Positions 1-8,271 of a stretch of DNA of 64,000 bases are shown piece after piece. The translations under genes and the position numbers were made by a program. Below the pieces are notes generated by a model that was given only the letters and a program-made list of their open reading frames with translations, ran no database searches and was not told the origin of the DNA. Numbering within the stretch: position 1 is the stretch's first letter; each line of letters opens with the position of its first letter. This DNA comes from Vogesella fluminis (GTDB lineage: Bacteria; Pseudomonadota; Gammaproteobacteria; Burkholderiales; Chromobacteriaceae), in NCBI RefSeq assembly GCF_014652335.1, contig NZ_BMYP01000009.1, forward strand, positions 1 to 64,000, written 5' to 3'.

Positions 1-1
1 T

Positions 2-311
2 CATCTCACCCCCATCCTCCAGACCTGCCCGCCGTTGCACTTACTCCCTGAATTCGCCAACCGAAATCGTCCGCCGTGTCGAAACGCTGTTCGCCTTTGC
101 CGACCGCCTCGAAGCGCGCCTCGCCAGCGCCAGCGCCGCAGCCGAGCGGCTGACCCCGTCGCTGCTGGCCAAGGCCTTCCGCGGAGAACTCGTCCCGCAA
201 GACCCGAACGACGAGCCGGCCAGCGAGCTGCTCAAAAGGTTGGCCGCAAGCCGTGAGTCGGCCGCGACAGCGCCAAAAGCAAAACGCGGTCGCAAACCGG
301 CGGCAGCGTAG
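2..311 (+). pseudogene. hsdS: 3' end of type I restriction specificity subunit, apparently frameshifted
   Basis: From about position 60 the plus strand encodes a C-terminal HsdS tail: TEIVRRVE, a long helical stretch, then AFRGELVPQ and an EPASELL-type ending, stopping at 309-311. This is the distal conserved coiled-coil of type I restriction-modification specificity subunits, which fix the DNA target for the HsdM/HsdR complex. The residues expected just upstream (PPLxxLPE) occur in a different frame (about positions 31-55), so one extra base near 56 appears to break the gene. The 5' part lies outside the window. A sequencing error would also explain the shift. No hsdM or hsdR is visible here. 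Confidence 0.6.
236..248 (+). repeat. Dispersed 13-mer AAGGTTGGCCGCA, coding copy
   Basis: Exact copy inside the hsdS tail, read there as K-R-L-A-A. See the first finding for the whole family. Confidence 0.9.
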
Positions 312-651
312 GGCACGGTCACCCCGCAGGGGCGACGTGCCGATGCCGGAGGGGAATGCCGTTCGCGGCGCGGTGTCGTTGGCGGCGCTAGCCGCCCTGG
401 CCTGCCGTGGCGAGCTGGTGGTGCAAGGCCGGCCAGCGAGCGGCTCAAGCGCCTGACTTCGTCGTTCTGGCGGCTCTCGATGGACGACATGGTTCGCACG
501 CCACAGGGTGAAGGCGCACGGTATAGGGCGGGGGAGTGGCGATGATGTTCCGCATGGTGCGGTGCTGGCGACAAGCGCCTGCAAATAGCGGGCAAGCTTT
601 TTCCGCATGGGCAGCGGTGGCAAGTTGCCACGGATTTGCCACGGTTGGCGC
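312..651. other. 340-bp stretch with no intact gene
   Basis: No convincing start, ribosome site or conserved protein is seen on either strand. The only recognisable part is a degenerate echo of the HsdS tail at about 400-456. The stretch lies between a restriction-gene remnant and a tRNA, which suggests decayed accessory DNA. Confidence 0.5.
400..456 (+). pseudogene. Degenerate second copy of the HsdS C-terminal tail
   Basis: Translated in one frame the segment reads A-L-A-C-R-G-E-L-V-V-Q-G-R-P-A-S, closely resembling the A-F-R-G-E-L-V-P-Q...E-P-A-S of the hsdS fragment about 220 bp upstream. The DNA is also similar around CCGGCCAGCGAGC. This looks like the decayed end of a second or duplicated specificity gene. 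It is too short to be certain. Confidence 0.35.
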
Positions 652-685
652 AAAAAAAACAGCGGGTTAAGAAACCCGCTGTTTT
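652..685 (-). terminator. Rho-independent terminator of tRNA-Pro
   Basis: A 13-bp inverted repeat (656-668 with 673-685, loop AAGA) is followed, reading the minus strand, by a run of eight T. It lies 12 bases past the tRNA CCA end. Confidence 0.85.
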
Positions 686-697
686 TAAAGGAAATTC

Positions 698-774
698 TGG
701 TCGGGGTGAGAGGATTCGAACCTCCGGCCTCTACGTCCCGAACGTAGCGCTCTACCAGGCTAAGCTACACCCCG
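698..774 (-). tRNA. tRNA-Pro(CGG)
   Basis: On the minus strand the sequence folds into a complete 77-nt cloverleaf: acceptor stem CGGGGTG/CACCCCG, anticodon stem CTACG/CGTAG with loop TTCGGGA (anticodon CGG, reads CCG), T-loop GGTTCGAATCC, and an encoded CCA at 698-700. Its 3' end faces the hsdS remnant, the side on which tRNA-targeting islands integrate. No duplicated 3' end (att site) is seen in the 697 bp available. Confidence 0.97.
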
Positions 775-879
775 AATGCTGCGCATTTTAACCAGCTTGC
801 CGCCTAAAGAAAAGCCCCTGCCGCAAGCTGGCCTCGCCCGGGAGTGCGCCGTATTTGCCGGCGGCAGGGTTTATTGCAG

Positions 880-1626
880 TCAAAACAAGGTCTTGTCCGT
901 GTCCTTGTGGCCGGGTTCGGGCAGTGATTTTTTTTTGCGACGGGATGTTTTTTGCTGGCCGGCCTGGGCGCGATACCATGCTTCCAGTGCTTCTTCGGCG
1001 TTCATGATGTGCTGGCGCAGAAAAGCCGCCGCGCTGATGGCGTCCTTCTGCTTGCACAGCTCCAGCAGCCGGGTGTGCTCGTGGTGGGCGCGGTCGTTGA
1101 AGCCGGTGAGCAGGATCTGCATCCGCGTGTAGCGGTCGGTGCGGTTGTGCAGCTGCTCGATGATGGCCAGCGTCTGGTCACGCCCGGCGGCGCGGTACAG
1201 CGCCATGTGGAACTGCGCGTTGAGTATGCCCCAGGCGCTGATGTCCTTGTCGCGCAGCGCGATCTCGAACTTGGCCAGCAGCGCCTCGGCTTCGGCGATG
1301 TCGGCGCTGCTCTGGCGCGGGATGGCCTCCAGCAGCACGTCGCACTCCAGCAGCACGCGCACGCGCAGCAGCTCGACGATTTCCGGCAGCGACAGCTGTG
1401 ACACCACCGCGCCCTTGTTGTCCTCGATATTGACCAGCCCTTCCGCTTCCAGCTGGCGCAGTGCCTCGCGCACCGGCACCCGGCTCATGCCCAGCTCGCG
1501 CGACAGCGCTTCCTGGCGCAGCTGGCTGCCGTCCGCCCATTCGCCGGCCAGGATGCGCTGGCGGATGGCGTCGGTGGCGATGGTGGTGAGTGACAGCGGT
1601 GCGCTGTCCTTGCTTTCCTGACTCAT
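880..1626 (-). CDS. GntR-family (FCD subfamily) transcriptional regulator
   Basis: A 248-residue protein with an N-terminal winged helix-turn-helix (residues about 10-75, containing SRVPVREALRQLEAEGLV) and a C-terminal all-helical FCD ligand domain. Conserved histidines in FHMAL, HEHTRL and RQHI resemble the metal/ligand site of FCD proteins. I chose the second ATG (1626) because AGAGG lies 7 bases before it; the upstream ATG at 1641 has no such site. It neighbours the hydroxyproline genes, so it is probably their repressor with a pathway intermediate as inducer (inferred). The lysine/arginine-rich C-terminus after residue 225 is extra to the fold. Confidence 0.88.
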   Translation of the reverse strand: MSQESKDSAPLSLTTIATDAIRQRILAGEWADGSQLRQEALSRELGMSRVPVREALRQLEAEGLVNIEDNKGAVVSQLSLPEIVELLRVRVLLECDVLLEAIPRQSSADIAEAEALLAKFEIALRDKDISAWGILNAQFHMALYRAAGRDQTLAIIEQLHNRTDRYTRMQILLTGFNDRAHHEHTRLLELCKQKDAISAAAFLRQHIMNAEEALEAWYRAQAGQQKTSRRKKKSLPEPGHKDTDKTLF

Positions 1627-1761
1627 GGTGACCTCTTTCATGCAGGCGCTACCTTACCATAGCTGGCCGGCCGGCCACGCGCCTGTCATGGCTGGCGGTG
1701 ACAAAAAAGCGCCCCGCAGGGCGCAAGGTGCAGTCAGGAGCGGCTGCACGCAGAGCAAGCA

Positions 1762-3189
1762 TTACAGGCCGAGATAGGCGGTCTTGACCGTGGTGTAGAA
1801 CTCCGCGGCGTAACGGCCCTGCTCACGCGGGCCGTGGCTGGAGCCTTTGCGACCGCCAAACGGCACGTGGTAGTCCACGCCGGCGGTGGGCAGGTTGACC
1901 ATCACCATGCCGGCCTCGGCATGGCGGCGGAAGTGCGTGGCCAGTGCCAGCGACCGGGTGCAGATGCCGGCGGCGAGGCCAAATGGCGTGTCGTTGGCCA
2001 GCTGCAGCGCGTGCTCGTAGTCGTCGGCGCGCAGCACTGCCGCCACCGGGCCGAAGATTTCCTCGCGGCTGATGGTCATCTCAGGCGTGCAGCCGGCAAA
2101 CAGCGCCGGCGACTGGTAATAGCCGCGCGTCGCCAGCTGCAGGCGCTCGCCGCCGCACAGCAGGCTGGCACCCTGGGCCTGGCCTTTTCCCACGTAGTCA
2201 AGGTTGGCCGCAAGCTGCGGCTCGCTGGCCACCGGGCCGATCTGGCTGGCGCTGTCCAGCGCGTGACCGACGCGCAGCGCCGCCGTGCGCTCGGCCAGCC
2301 GCGCGACGAAGGCATCGTGGATGCCATGGCAGACGATAATGCGGCTGCTGGCGGTGCAGCGCTGGCCGGTGGAATGGAACGCGCCGTTGATCGCGCACTC
2401 TACCGCCTGCTCCAGCTGGGCATCGTCAGCCACCAGCAGCGGGTTCTTGCCGCCCATTTCCAGCTGCACCTTGATGCCGCGCACCGCGCAGTCTGCGGCC
2501 AACCTTTGTCCGGTGGCCTGCGAGCCGGTAAAGCTCAGCGCGGCTATGCCGGCATCCAGCAGCGCCGGCCCCAGCACGCGACCGCTGCCCATCACCAGGT
2601 TGAACACCCCGGCCGGCAGGCCGGCGCGGTGCAGGATGTCGGCCAGCGCCCAGGCCGAGCCCGGCACCAGTTCCGCCGGCTTCATCACCACGCAGTTGCC
2701 GAAGGCCAGCGCCGGTGCGGCTTTCCACGCCGGAATCGCGATCGGGAAGTTCCACGGCGTAATCAGGCCCACCACGCCCACCGGCTCGCGGCTGATCAGC
2801 ACCTCCACGCCCGGGCGTACCGAATCCAGCAGCTCGCCCTGCTGGCGCAGCGCCTCGCCGGCAAAGAATTTGAAGATATGCCCGGCACGGGTCACCTCGC
2901 CGATAGCCTCCGGCAGGGTCTTGCCTTCCTCGCGCGCCAGCAGCGTGCCCAGCTCCTGCTTGCGCGCCAGGATTTCGTTGCCGGCGGCGTCCAGAATGTC
3001 GGCGCGCTGCTGCGGCGTGGTGCGCGACCAGGCCGGAAAGGCCGCGCGGGCGGCAGCTACCGCCTCGCGCATGTCGTCGGCAGAGGCGCTGGCGTATTCG
3101 CCCACCACGTCATCGAGGTCGGACGGGTTGCGGTTGACGATGGCCGGCTGCCCGCCGCGCCATTCGCCGTTGATGAGATTGCAATGCAT
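1762..3189 (-). CDS. 2-oxoglutarate semialdehyde (2,5-dioxovalerate) dehydrogenase, last step of hydroxyproline catabolism
   Basis: A 475-residue aldehyde dehydrogenase superfamily protein. The NAD(P) region carries PWNFP (N147) and SFTGSQATG; the general base is in LEMGGKNP (E244) and the nucleophile in GQRCTAS (C278). Length and motifs are normal. ALDHs of this size are hard to assign alone, but the flanking deaminase, epimerase and dehydrogenase make oxidation of 2-oxoglutarate semialdehyde to 2-oxoglutarate the likely reaction. It lies downstream of the deaminase on the minus strand, separated by 139 bp containing one dispersed 13-mer. Succinate semialdehyde dehydrogenase is the main alternative. 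Confidence 0.85.
   Translation of the reverse strand: MHCNLINGEWRGGQPAIVNRNPSDLDDVVGEYASASADDMREAVAAARAAFPAWSRTTPQQRADILDAAGNEILARKQELGTLLAREEGKTLPEAIGEVTRAGHIFKFFAGEALRQQGELLDSVRPGVEVLISREPVGVVGLITPWNFPIAIPAWKAAPALAFGNCVVMKPAELVPGSAWALADILHRAGLPAGVFNLVMGSGRVLGPALLDAGIAALSFTGSQATGQRLAADCAVRGIKVQLEMGGKNPLLVADDAQLEQAVECAINGAFHSTGQRCTASSRIIVCHGIHDAFVARLAERTAALRVGHALDSASQIGPVASEPQLAANLDYVGKGQAQGASLLCGGERLQLATRGYYQSPALFAGCTPEMTISREEIFGPVAAVLRADDYEHALQLANDTPFGLAAGICTRSLALATHFRRHAEAGMVMVNLPTAGVDYHVPFGGRKGSSHGPREQGRYAAEFYTTVKTAYLGL
2200..2212 (+). repeat. Dispersed 13-mer, coding copy
   Basis: Exact AAGGTTGGCCGCA in the aldehyde dehydrogenase gene, read on the coding strand as A-A-N-L. Confidence 0.9.
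2494..2506 (-). repeat. Dispersed 13-mer, coding copy
   Basis: Second exact copy in the same dehydrogenase gene, opposite orientation, read as Q-R-L-A-A. Confidence 0.9.
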
Positions 3190-3288
3190 GGTGACTCCTG
3201 CTGGCTGCCGCGGGCACCCCCTGTCGCGCAGCCGAAAAAAATGGCCCTCCCGCCGCGGGGGCGGGGCGGGAAGGCATCGAGTGCGGTC

Positions 3289-3301
3289 AAGGTTGGCCGC
3301 A
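3289..3301 (+). repeat. Dispersed 13-mer, intergenic copy
   Basis: Exact copy, extended to CAAGGTTGGCCGCAAG, in the gap between the deaminase and dehydrogenase genes. Confidence 0.9.
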
Positions 3302-3328
3302 AGATCGGGGAGAGTACTGCGGTGATGC

Positions 3329-4231
3329 TTACACCGCCGGTAGTGCTGGACGGCTGGCGAGACCGGCCTTAATCACGGCGGCCACGCGCTCGCGCTCGGC
3401 GCCGGCCAGCGGCAGACGCGGGGCGCGCACATGCTCGGTGCCTACGCCAACCATGGCTTCGCACAGCTTCAGGTTCTGCACCAGCTTCATCGATACATCC
3501 AGGTGCAGCAGCGGCGCGAACCAGCGGTAGATGGCGCGGGCCTCTTCCAGGCGGCCGGCCTTGGCCAGTTTGTAGATGGCCACGGTCTCTTTCGGGAACG
3601 CCACCACCAGGCCGGCAACCCAGCCGTCGGCACCCATCACAATGCTTTCCAGCGCCAGGTCATCCACGCCGCTGAAGATGGCGTAGCGGTTGCCCACCGC
3701 GTTGATCACGTTGGTCAGGGTGCGGATGTCGCCGCTGGATTCCTTGATCGCCACGTACTTCGGCTCTTTCGCCATCTCTACGTACATTTCCGGGGTGATG
3801 TTCACGCCGTAAGCGATCGGGTTGTTGTAGATCATGATCGGCAGCGGGCTGGCATCGGCCACACGCTGGTAGTGATTGATGGTCTCGCGCTCGTCGGACA
3901 CGTAGCGCATGGCCGGCAGCAGCATGATGCCGTCGGCGCCGGCGGCGTGCGCGGCCTGGGCCAGCGCGGCTGCGGCACGGGTGCTGTCTTCGGCCACGGT
4001 CAGCAGTACCGGCTTGCTGCCGGCCACTTCCTTGGCGGCCTTCAGGATGGCGATTTTCTCGTCGGCGGTGAGGGTGGAGGCTTCGCCCAGCGAACCACAC
4101 ACGATGATGCCGTCGGCGCCGCATTCCAGCTGCCACTCGATGTGCTTGACGGTGCCGGCCAGATCCAGCGATTCGTCAGCGTTGAACTTGGTAGTAACGG
4201 CGGGGAAAACGCCAGTCCAGAGATGTGCCAT
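3329..4231 (-). CDS. hypD: 1-pyrroline-4-hydroxy-2-carboxylate deaminase (DapA/NAL family)
   Basis: A 300-residue TIM-barrel protein of the dihydrodipicolinate synthase/N-acetylneuraminate lyase family. The Schiff-base lysine is K163 (VAIKESSG) and the conserved tyrosine Y135 (IMIYNNP); GSLGEASTL (47-55) forms the carboxylate-binding loop. The family includes true DapA, but its position opposite a proline-racemase-type epimerase and beside an aldehyde dehydrogenase points to deamination of the hydroxyproline-derived pyrroline to 2-oxoglutarate semialdehyde. It is the first gene of the minus-strand arm. Candidate GntR sites lie just upstream. Confidence 0.85.
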   Translation of the reverse strand: MAHLWTGVFPAVTTKFNADESLDLAGTVKHIEWQLECGADGIIVCGSLGEASTLTADEKIAILKAAKEVAGSKPVLLTVAEDSTRAAAALAQAAHAAGADGIMLLPAMRYVSDERETINHYQRVADASPLPIMIYNNPIAYGVNITPEMYVEMAKEPKYVAIKESSGDIRTLTNVINAVGNRYAIFSGVDDLALESIVMGADGWVAGLVVAFPKETVAIYKLAKAGRLEEARAIYRWFAPLLHLDVSMKLVQNLKLCEAMVGVGTEHVRAPRLPLAGAERERVAAVIKAGLASRPALPAV

Positions 4232-4542
4232 GAAGTGTGCTCCTTGCGGGTGTGCTGCAGCCGGGTGCTGCGTTCGGTTCCCATGCTAGGACTTTTTGTA
4301 TCCAATCCTCAAGCTTTTTTGTATGCAATGTTTGCATTTTGTCGCGATGGAAAAATGCTGCACTGCGGCTGTGTTTTTTTGCGACAACGGCTGTAAGTGT
4401 TGATTTTGTTGGCGATGTGCCAGTTTTGTGTGAGTGGTGGTAGCGGACGGTGACTGTGTCATTTCGGCACAATGCATTCAGTTATTGCATTCAAAACGTC
4501 AAAATCCTACAGTGGGTTCAACGCAAGCAAGGAGCAAACGTG
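4232..4542. promoter_or_regulatory. Divergent promoter region of the hydroxyproline cluster
   Basis: This 311-bp AT-richer gap separates the two arms. TTTTTGTATCCAAT (4293-4306) and TTTTTGTATGCAAT (4316-4329) are direct repeats 23 bp apart beside the deaminase. AATGCATTCA (4471-4480) and ATTGCATTCAAAA (4484-4496) lie beside the epimerase, the latter being nearly the reverse complement of the second repeat. They fit paired operators for the nearby GntR regulator. Binding is inferred, and the promoter boxes themselves are not clear. Confidence 0.5.
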
Positions 4543-5544
4543 ATGGCAGTAACAGAATTTGAATGCATAGACGGCCACACCTGCGGCAACCCGGTGCGGC
4601 TGGTCACCAAGGGCGCCCCGGAACTTACCGGCAATACCCAGGCCGAGCGCCGGCTGGATTTCCTGGCACGCTACGACTGGATGCGCACCGGCCTGATGGA
4701 TGAGCCGCGCGGCCATGCGCAGATGTCCGGCGCCTTTCTGTACCCGCCCACCCGCGACGACTGCGACGTGGCGGTGCTGTACATCGAAACCAGCGGCTGC
4801 CTGCCGATGTGCGGCCACGGCACCATCGGCGTGGTCACCATGGCCATCGAGCACGGCATCGTTACCCCGAAAACCCCTGGTGTGCTGAACCTGGACACCC
4901 CGGCCGGCAAGGTGGTGGCCGAGTACACGCAGGTTGGCCGCAAGGTGCAGTCGGTGAAGCTCACCAATGTGCCGTCCTTCCTGTACATGAAGGACGTGGA
5001 GGTGGAGATCGCCGCGCTGGGCAAGCTGAAAGTGGATATCGCCTACGGCGGCAACTTCTACCCCATCGTGGAAGCGCAGCAGAACTACCGCGACATGGCC
5101 GACTACACCCCGGCGCAGCTGGTGGCGATGGGCAACGAGCTGCGCGATTACCTCAACGCGCACTTTGACATCGTGCACCCGCTGGATGCCAATATCCGCG
5201 GCGTGCGCCACGTGCAGTGGACCGGCGCGCCGAAAACGCCCGGCTCGCATGCGGCCAACGCGGTGCTGTACGGCGCGGCGGCACTGGACCGCTCGCCATG
5301 CGGCACCGGCACCTCGGCGCGGCTGGCGCAGCGCTACGGTCGCGGGCTGATGCAGGCCGGCGACGTGCTGGTGCACGAGAGCATTATCGGCAGCCAGTTC
5401 ACCGGCACCATCGAGGCGGAATGCGAGGTAGCCGGCATCCCGGCCATCATCCCCGGCGTGGCTGGCTGGGCGATCACCACCGGCTACAACCGCATCCTGC
5501 TGGACGATGCCGATCCGTATGTACACGGCTTCGTGGTGGGTTGA
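4543..5544 (+). CDS. hypRE: 4-hydroxyproline 2-epimerase (proline racemase family)
   Basis: A 333-residue member of the proline racemase family. It converts trans-4-hydroxy-L-proline to cis-4-hydroxy-D-proline without cofactor, using two cysteines: C90 in MCGHGTIG and C253 in PCGTGTSA, both present. The start is ATG 4543 with AAGGAG 7 bases upstream (GTG 4540 is an in-frame alternative). The longer frame back to 4450 runs through the regulatory region and is not conserved-looking. Twelve bases separate it from the next gene, so the two are probably one operon. A dispersed-repeat variant is read as V-G-R-K near residue 131. Confidence 0.92.
   Translation: MAVTEFECIDGHTCGNPVRLVTKGAPELTGNTQAERRLDFLARYDWMRTGLMDEPRGHAQMSGAFLYPPTRDDCDVAVLYIETSGCLPMCGHGTIGVVTMAIEHGIVTPKTPGVLNLDTPAGKVVAEYTQVGRKVQSVKLTNVPSFLYMKDVEVEIAALGKLKVDIAYGGNFYPIVEAQQNYRDMADYTPAQLVAMGNELRDYLNAHFDIVHPLDANIRGVRHVQWTGAPKTPGSHAANAVLYGAAALDRSPCGTGTSARLAQRYGRGLMQAGDVLVHESIIGSQFTGTIEAECEVAGIPAIIPGVAGWAITTGYNRILLDDADPYVHGFVVG
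4931..4942 (+). repeat. Dispersed repeat variant, coding
   Basis: AGGTTGGCCGCA preceded by C instead of A, in the epimerase gene, read as Q-V-G-R-K. Confidence 0.75.
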
Positions 5545-5556
5545 TTCGAGGTTCCC

Positions 5557-6801
5557 ATGAGCAAACACGTCATCGTGGTCGGCGCCGGCGTGGTGGGCAT
5601 CGCCACCGCGTTGCAGCTACGGCTGGCTGGCTGCCGCGTCACCCTGCTGGACCGCGGCGAGCCGGCAATGGAAACCAGCTACGGCAATGCCGGCGCCTTT
5701 GCGGTAAGCGACATCATTCCGCTGGCCGAGCCGGGGGTGCTGCGCAAGGTACCGGGCTGGATGTTCGACCCGCTGGGGCCGCTGGCACTGCGCTGGCGCT
5801 ACCTGCCCAGCCTCACGCCGTGGCTGCTGCGCTTCCTGGCCGCCAGCCGCCCGCGCAAGGTGGCCGAGCTGACCACACAGCTGAACGCGCTGCTGTCGCG
5901 GGTGAATGCTGACTACGCGCCGCTGATCGCCCGCGCCGGGCTGGAGCCCATGTGGCGCCGCCACGGCAACCTCACCCTGTACCGCAGCGAAGCGGAATTC
6001 CGCGCCGCTACCGGCGCCTGGCACAGCAAGCGCCTGCACGGTGTGGAATGGCGCAAGCTGGCGCGCGCCGAGCTGGCCGCCCTCGCGCCGCAGATAGCCG
6101 ACGAGTGGCAGGTGGCGGTGCAGGTGCCGCAGTGGTCGCATGTCGATGACCCCTATTTGTTCAGCCGCGGCCTGTTCGATGCCTTCATCCGCGAGGGCGG
6201 CCGTTTCATCCGGGACGAGGTGCTGGCCACCGCGGCCAGCGTTGGCCGCATCGTCGGTGTCGACACCGACGGTAACGGTCGGCTGCCGGCGGACACGGTG
6301 GTGATCGCCTGCGGCGTGTGGAGCGACCGCTTTGCCCGCCAGCAGCGCTGCCGCCTGCCGCTGGAGAGCGAGCGCGGCTACCACGTCACCCTGCCGCATG
6401 CCGGCGTGGCGCTGCATCACTTCATCCAGTGCGCCAGCGAAAGCTTCGTGATTCTGCCGATGGCGAACGGCGGCCTGCGCCTGGCCGGCACTGTGGAGCT
6501 GGCGCACCGCGACGCGCCGCCGAACTGGCAGCGCGCCCACATCCTGATCGAGCGCGCCCGCCGCATCGTCGGCGACTTCAGCACCGAGGGCATGAGCGTG
6601 TGGATGGGCAACCGCCCGTCGCTGCCGGACACCATTCCGGTGATCGGCCCGGCACCGGACAGCCCCGGCCTGTATTTCGCCACCGGCCACGGCCACCTCG
6701 GCCTGACGCTGGCGGCCACTACCGGTGCGCTGCTGACCGAGCAGATCTGCGCACTGGCGCCCAGCATGGACGCCAGCGCCTATCGGCCGGACCGTTTTTG
6801 A
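5557..6801 (+). CDS. FAD-dependent cis-4-hydroxy-D-proline dehydrogenase (DadA/DAO family)
   Basis: A 414-residue flavoprotein. The N-terminus has the dinucleotide-binding motif VVGAGVVGIATAL (residues about 6-18) ending in LLDRGE. The remainder matches the D-amino acid dehydrogenase (DAO) fold, with a C-terminal YFATGHGHLGLTLA flavin loop. Following the epimerase by 12 bp, it most likely oxidises cis-4-hydroxy-D-proline to 1-pyrroline-4-hydroxy-2-carboxylate, passing electrons to the respiratory chain. A general D-amino acid dehydrogenase (DadA) is the alternative. A one-subunit enzyme is implied, since no small partner subunits are nearby. Confidence 0.86.
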   Translation: MSKHVIVVGAGVVGIATALQLRLAGCRVTLLDRGEPAMETSYGNAGAFAVSDIIPLAEPGVLRKVPGWMFDPLGPLALRWRYLPSLTPWLLRFLAASRPRKVAELTTQLNALLSRVNADYAPLIARAGLEPMWRRHGNLTLYRSEAEFRAATGAWHSKRLHGVEWRKLARAELAALAPQIADEWQVAVQVPQWSHVDDPYLFSRGLFDAFIREGGRFIRDEVLATAASVGRIVGVDTDGNGRLPADTVVIACGVWSDRFARQQRCRLPLESERGYHVTLPHAGVALHHFIQCASESFVILPMANGGLRLAGTVELAHRDAPPNWQRAHILIERARRIVGDFSTEGMSVWMGNRPSLPDTIPVIGPAPDSPGLYFATGHGHLGLTLAATTGALLTEQICALAPSMDASAYRPDRF

Positions 6802-6808
6802 GGCATTT

Positions 6809-6834
6809 CCCGGCGCGGTATGCGCCGGGCTTTG
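6809..6834 (+). terminator. Probable terminator after the dehydrogenase
   Basis: An 8-bp GC stem (6809-6816 with 6822-6829, loop GGTAT) is followed by CTTTGT. The T tract is short, so partial read-through to the binding-protein gene is possible. Confidence 0.5.
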
Positions 6835-6895
6835 TAGTGGCAAGCACGCGGCAGCAAGACCGCAAGACAGACCTTGGGCAATAAACAGCCGCCCC

Positions 6896-6908
6896 TGCGG
6901 CCAACCTT
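6896..6908 (-). repeat. Dispersed 13-mer, intergenic copy
   Basis: Exact copy 28 bp before the start of the amino-acid-binding protein gene, presumably in its leader. Confidence 0.9.
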
Positions 6909-6935
6909 CAGTCGTGAACACAAAGGAGAAACAGC

Positions 6936-8084
6936 ATGAAGCATTCCATCGCACCACGCGCACTGCATCTGGTCCTGGCCCTGGGCGGCATGATGGCCCC
7001 GTTCGCCATCAGCGCGGCACAGGCCGACACCGTGGTGAAACTCGGCTTTTCCTCGCCGCTGTCCGGCCCGCAGGCGCACTATGGCAAGGACAACGAGAAC
7101 GCCACCCGCCTGGCCATCGACGACCTCAACGCCAGGCCGATCACCATCGGCGGCCAGAAGGTGAAGTTCGAGCTGGTGTCCGAGGATGACCAGGCCGACC
7201 CGCGCGTCGGCACCCAGGTGGCACAGCGGCTGGTCGATGCCGGCGTCAAGGCGGTGATCGGCCACTTCAACTCCGGCGTGTCGATCCCGGCCTCGCGGCT
7301 GTACGCCGACGCCGGCATCCCGCAGCTGTCGGTCGCCACCAACCCGGCCTACACCGCCGCCGGTTACAAGACCGCCTTCCGCCTGGTGGGCAGTGACAGC
7401 CAGATTGGCGGCGCGCTCGGCCGCTACGCGGTGATGCAGCTGAAAGCGCAGCGCATCGCGGTCATCGACGACCGCTCCGCCTATGGCCAGGGCATCGCCG
7501 ATGAATTCATCAAGTCCATTGCCGGCATGGGCAAGAAGCCGATCAGGCGCGAGTACACCAATGACAAGGCCACCGACTTCACCGCCATCCTCACCGCGCT
7601 GAAGGCGCAGAACCCGGATGTGGTGTTCTACGGCGGCGCCGATGCACAGGCGGCACCGATGGCGCGCCAGATGAAGCGCCTGGGCATCAACGCGCGGCTG
7701 ATGGGCGGCGACATGCTCAGCACGCCGACCTTCATCAAACTGGCAGGTGCCGATGCTGCCGGTCACTTCTCGGCGGTCGCCGGTGGCGAACTGGGCGCAC
7801 GCCCGGCCGGCAAGGACTTCGAAAGCCGCTACAAGGCGCGCTTCAAGCAGGAGGTGGTGCTGCTCGGGCCGCAGTTCTACGACGGCGTGATGATCGTGGC
7901 CGACGCGATGAAACACGCCAACTCCACCGAGCCGGCCAGGTTCCTGCCGCTGATCGCCAGGACCGGCTACAAGGGCGTCACTGCCGACTTCAGCTTCGAC
8001 GGCATGGGCAACCTGAAGAACGCGCCGGTGACCATCTCGGCGGTGGAAGGCAACGACTGGAAGGTGAAGTCCGTCGTGCAGTAG
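6936..8084 (+). CDS. Periplasmic branched-chain-type amino acid binding protein (LivK family)
   Basis: A 382-residue protein with a signal peptide (MKHS..., hydrophobic core 10-25, cleavage probably after SAAQA) followed by a type I periplasmic-binding fold (VKLGFSSPLSGPQAHYGKD, then KAVIGHFNSGVSIPAS). AAGGAG lies 8 bases before the ATG. Such proteins feed LivHMGF-type ABC importers, but no permease or ATPase is next to it. Its place at the end of the hydroxyproline cluster suggests it binds hydroxyproline or proline and uses a transporter encoded elsewhere (inferred). Confidence 0.85.
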   Translation: MKHSIAPRALHLVLALGGMMAPFAISAAQADTVVKLGFSSPLSGPQAHYGKDNENATRLAIDDLNARPITIGGQKVKFELVSEDDQADPRVGTQVAQRLVDAGVKAVIGHFNSGVSIPASRLYADAGIPQLSVATNPAYTAAGYKTAFRLVGSDSQIGGALGRYAVMQLKAQRIAVIDDRSAYGQGIADEFIKSIAGMGKKPIRREYTNDKATDFTAILTALKAQNPDVVFYGGADAQAAPMARQMKRLGINARLMGGDMLSTPTFIKLAGADAAGHFSAVAGGELGARPAGKDFESRYKARFKQEVVLLGPQFYDGVMIVADAMKHANSTEPARFLPLIARTGYKGVTADFSFDGMGNLKNAPVTISAVEGNDWKVKSVVQ

Positions 8085-8203
8085 GCATGGCAGGCACTGG
8101 GCCTGACCCGGCACCGGCTGTTTTTGATGGAGCCACAGGGCAGGGACACACCGCTGCCATCGGGGAGCGCCGGTGGCAAGCCGGCGCACACGGCGGTACA
8201 AAA

Positions 8204-8240
8204 CAAGACACCCCCGGCCGTGAGGCGCGGGGGTGTCTTG
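8204..8240. terminator. Bidirectional hairpin between the binding-protein gene and suhB
   Basis: A perfect 12-bp stem (8204-8215 with 8229-8240) between two converging genes. A-rich sequence on the left gives a short T stretch for minus-strand transcripts. Confidence 0.6.
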
Positions 8241-8243
8241 TGC

Positions 8244-8265
8244 TTGCGGCCAAGGTTGGCCGCAA
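8244..8265 (+). repeat. Dispersed 13-mer with inverted half-copy
   Basis: An exact copy (8252-8264) is preceded by the inverted TTGCGGCC, so the 22 bp are almost palindromic. It lies just past the suhB stop codon. Confidence 0.85.
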
Positions 8266-8271
8266 CGGGGA

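Noticed and set aside
3329-4231. The DapA-family protein as lysine-pathway DapA
   Set aside because: It contains the shared family motifs, but its neighbours are all hydroxyproline catabolic enzymes; dapD and dapC lie 10 kb away in another operon.
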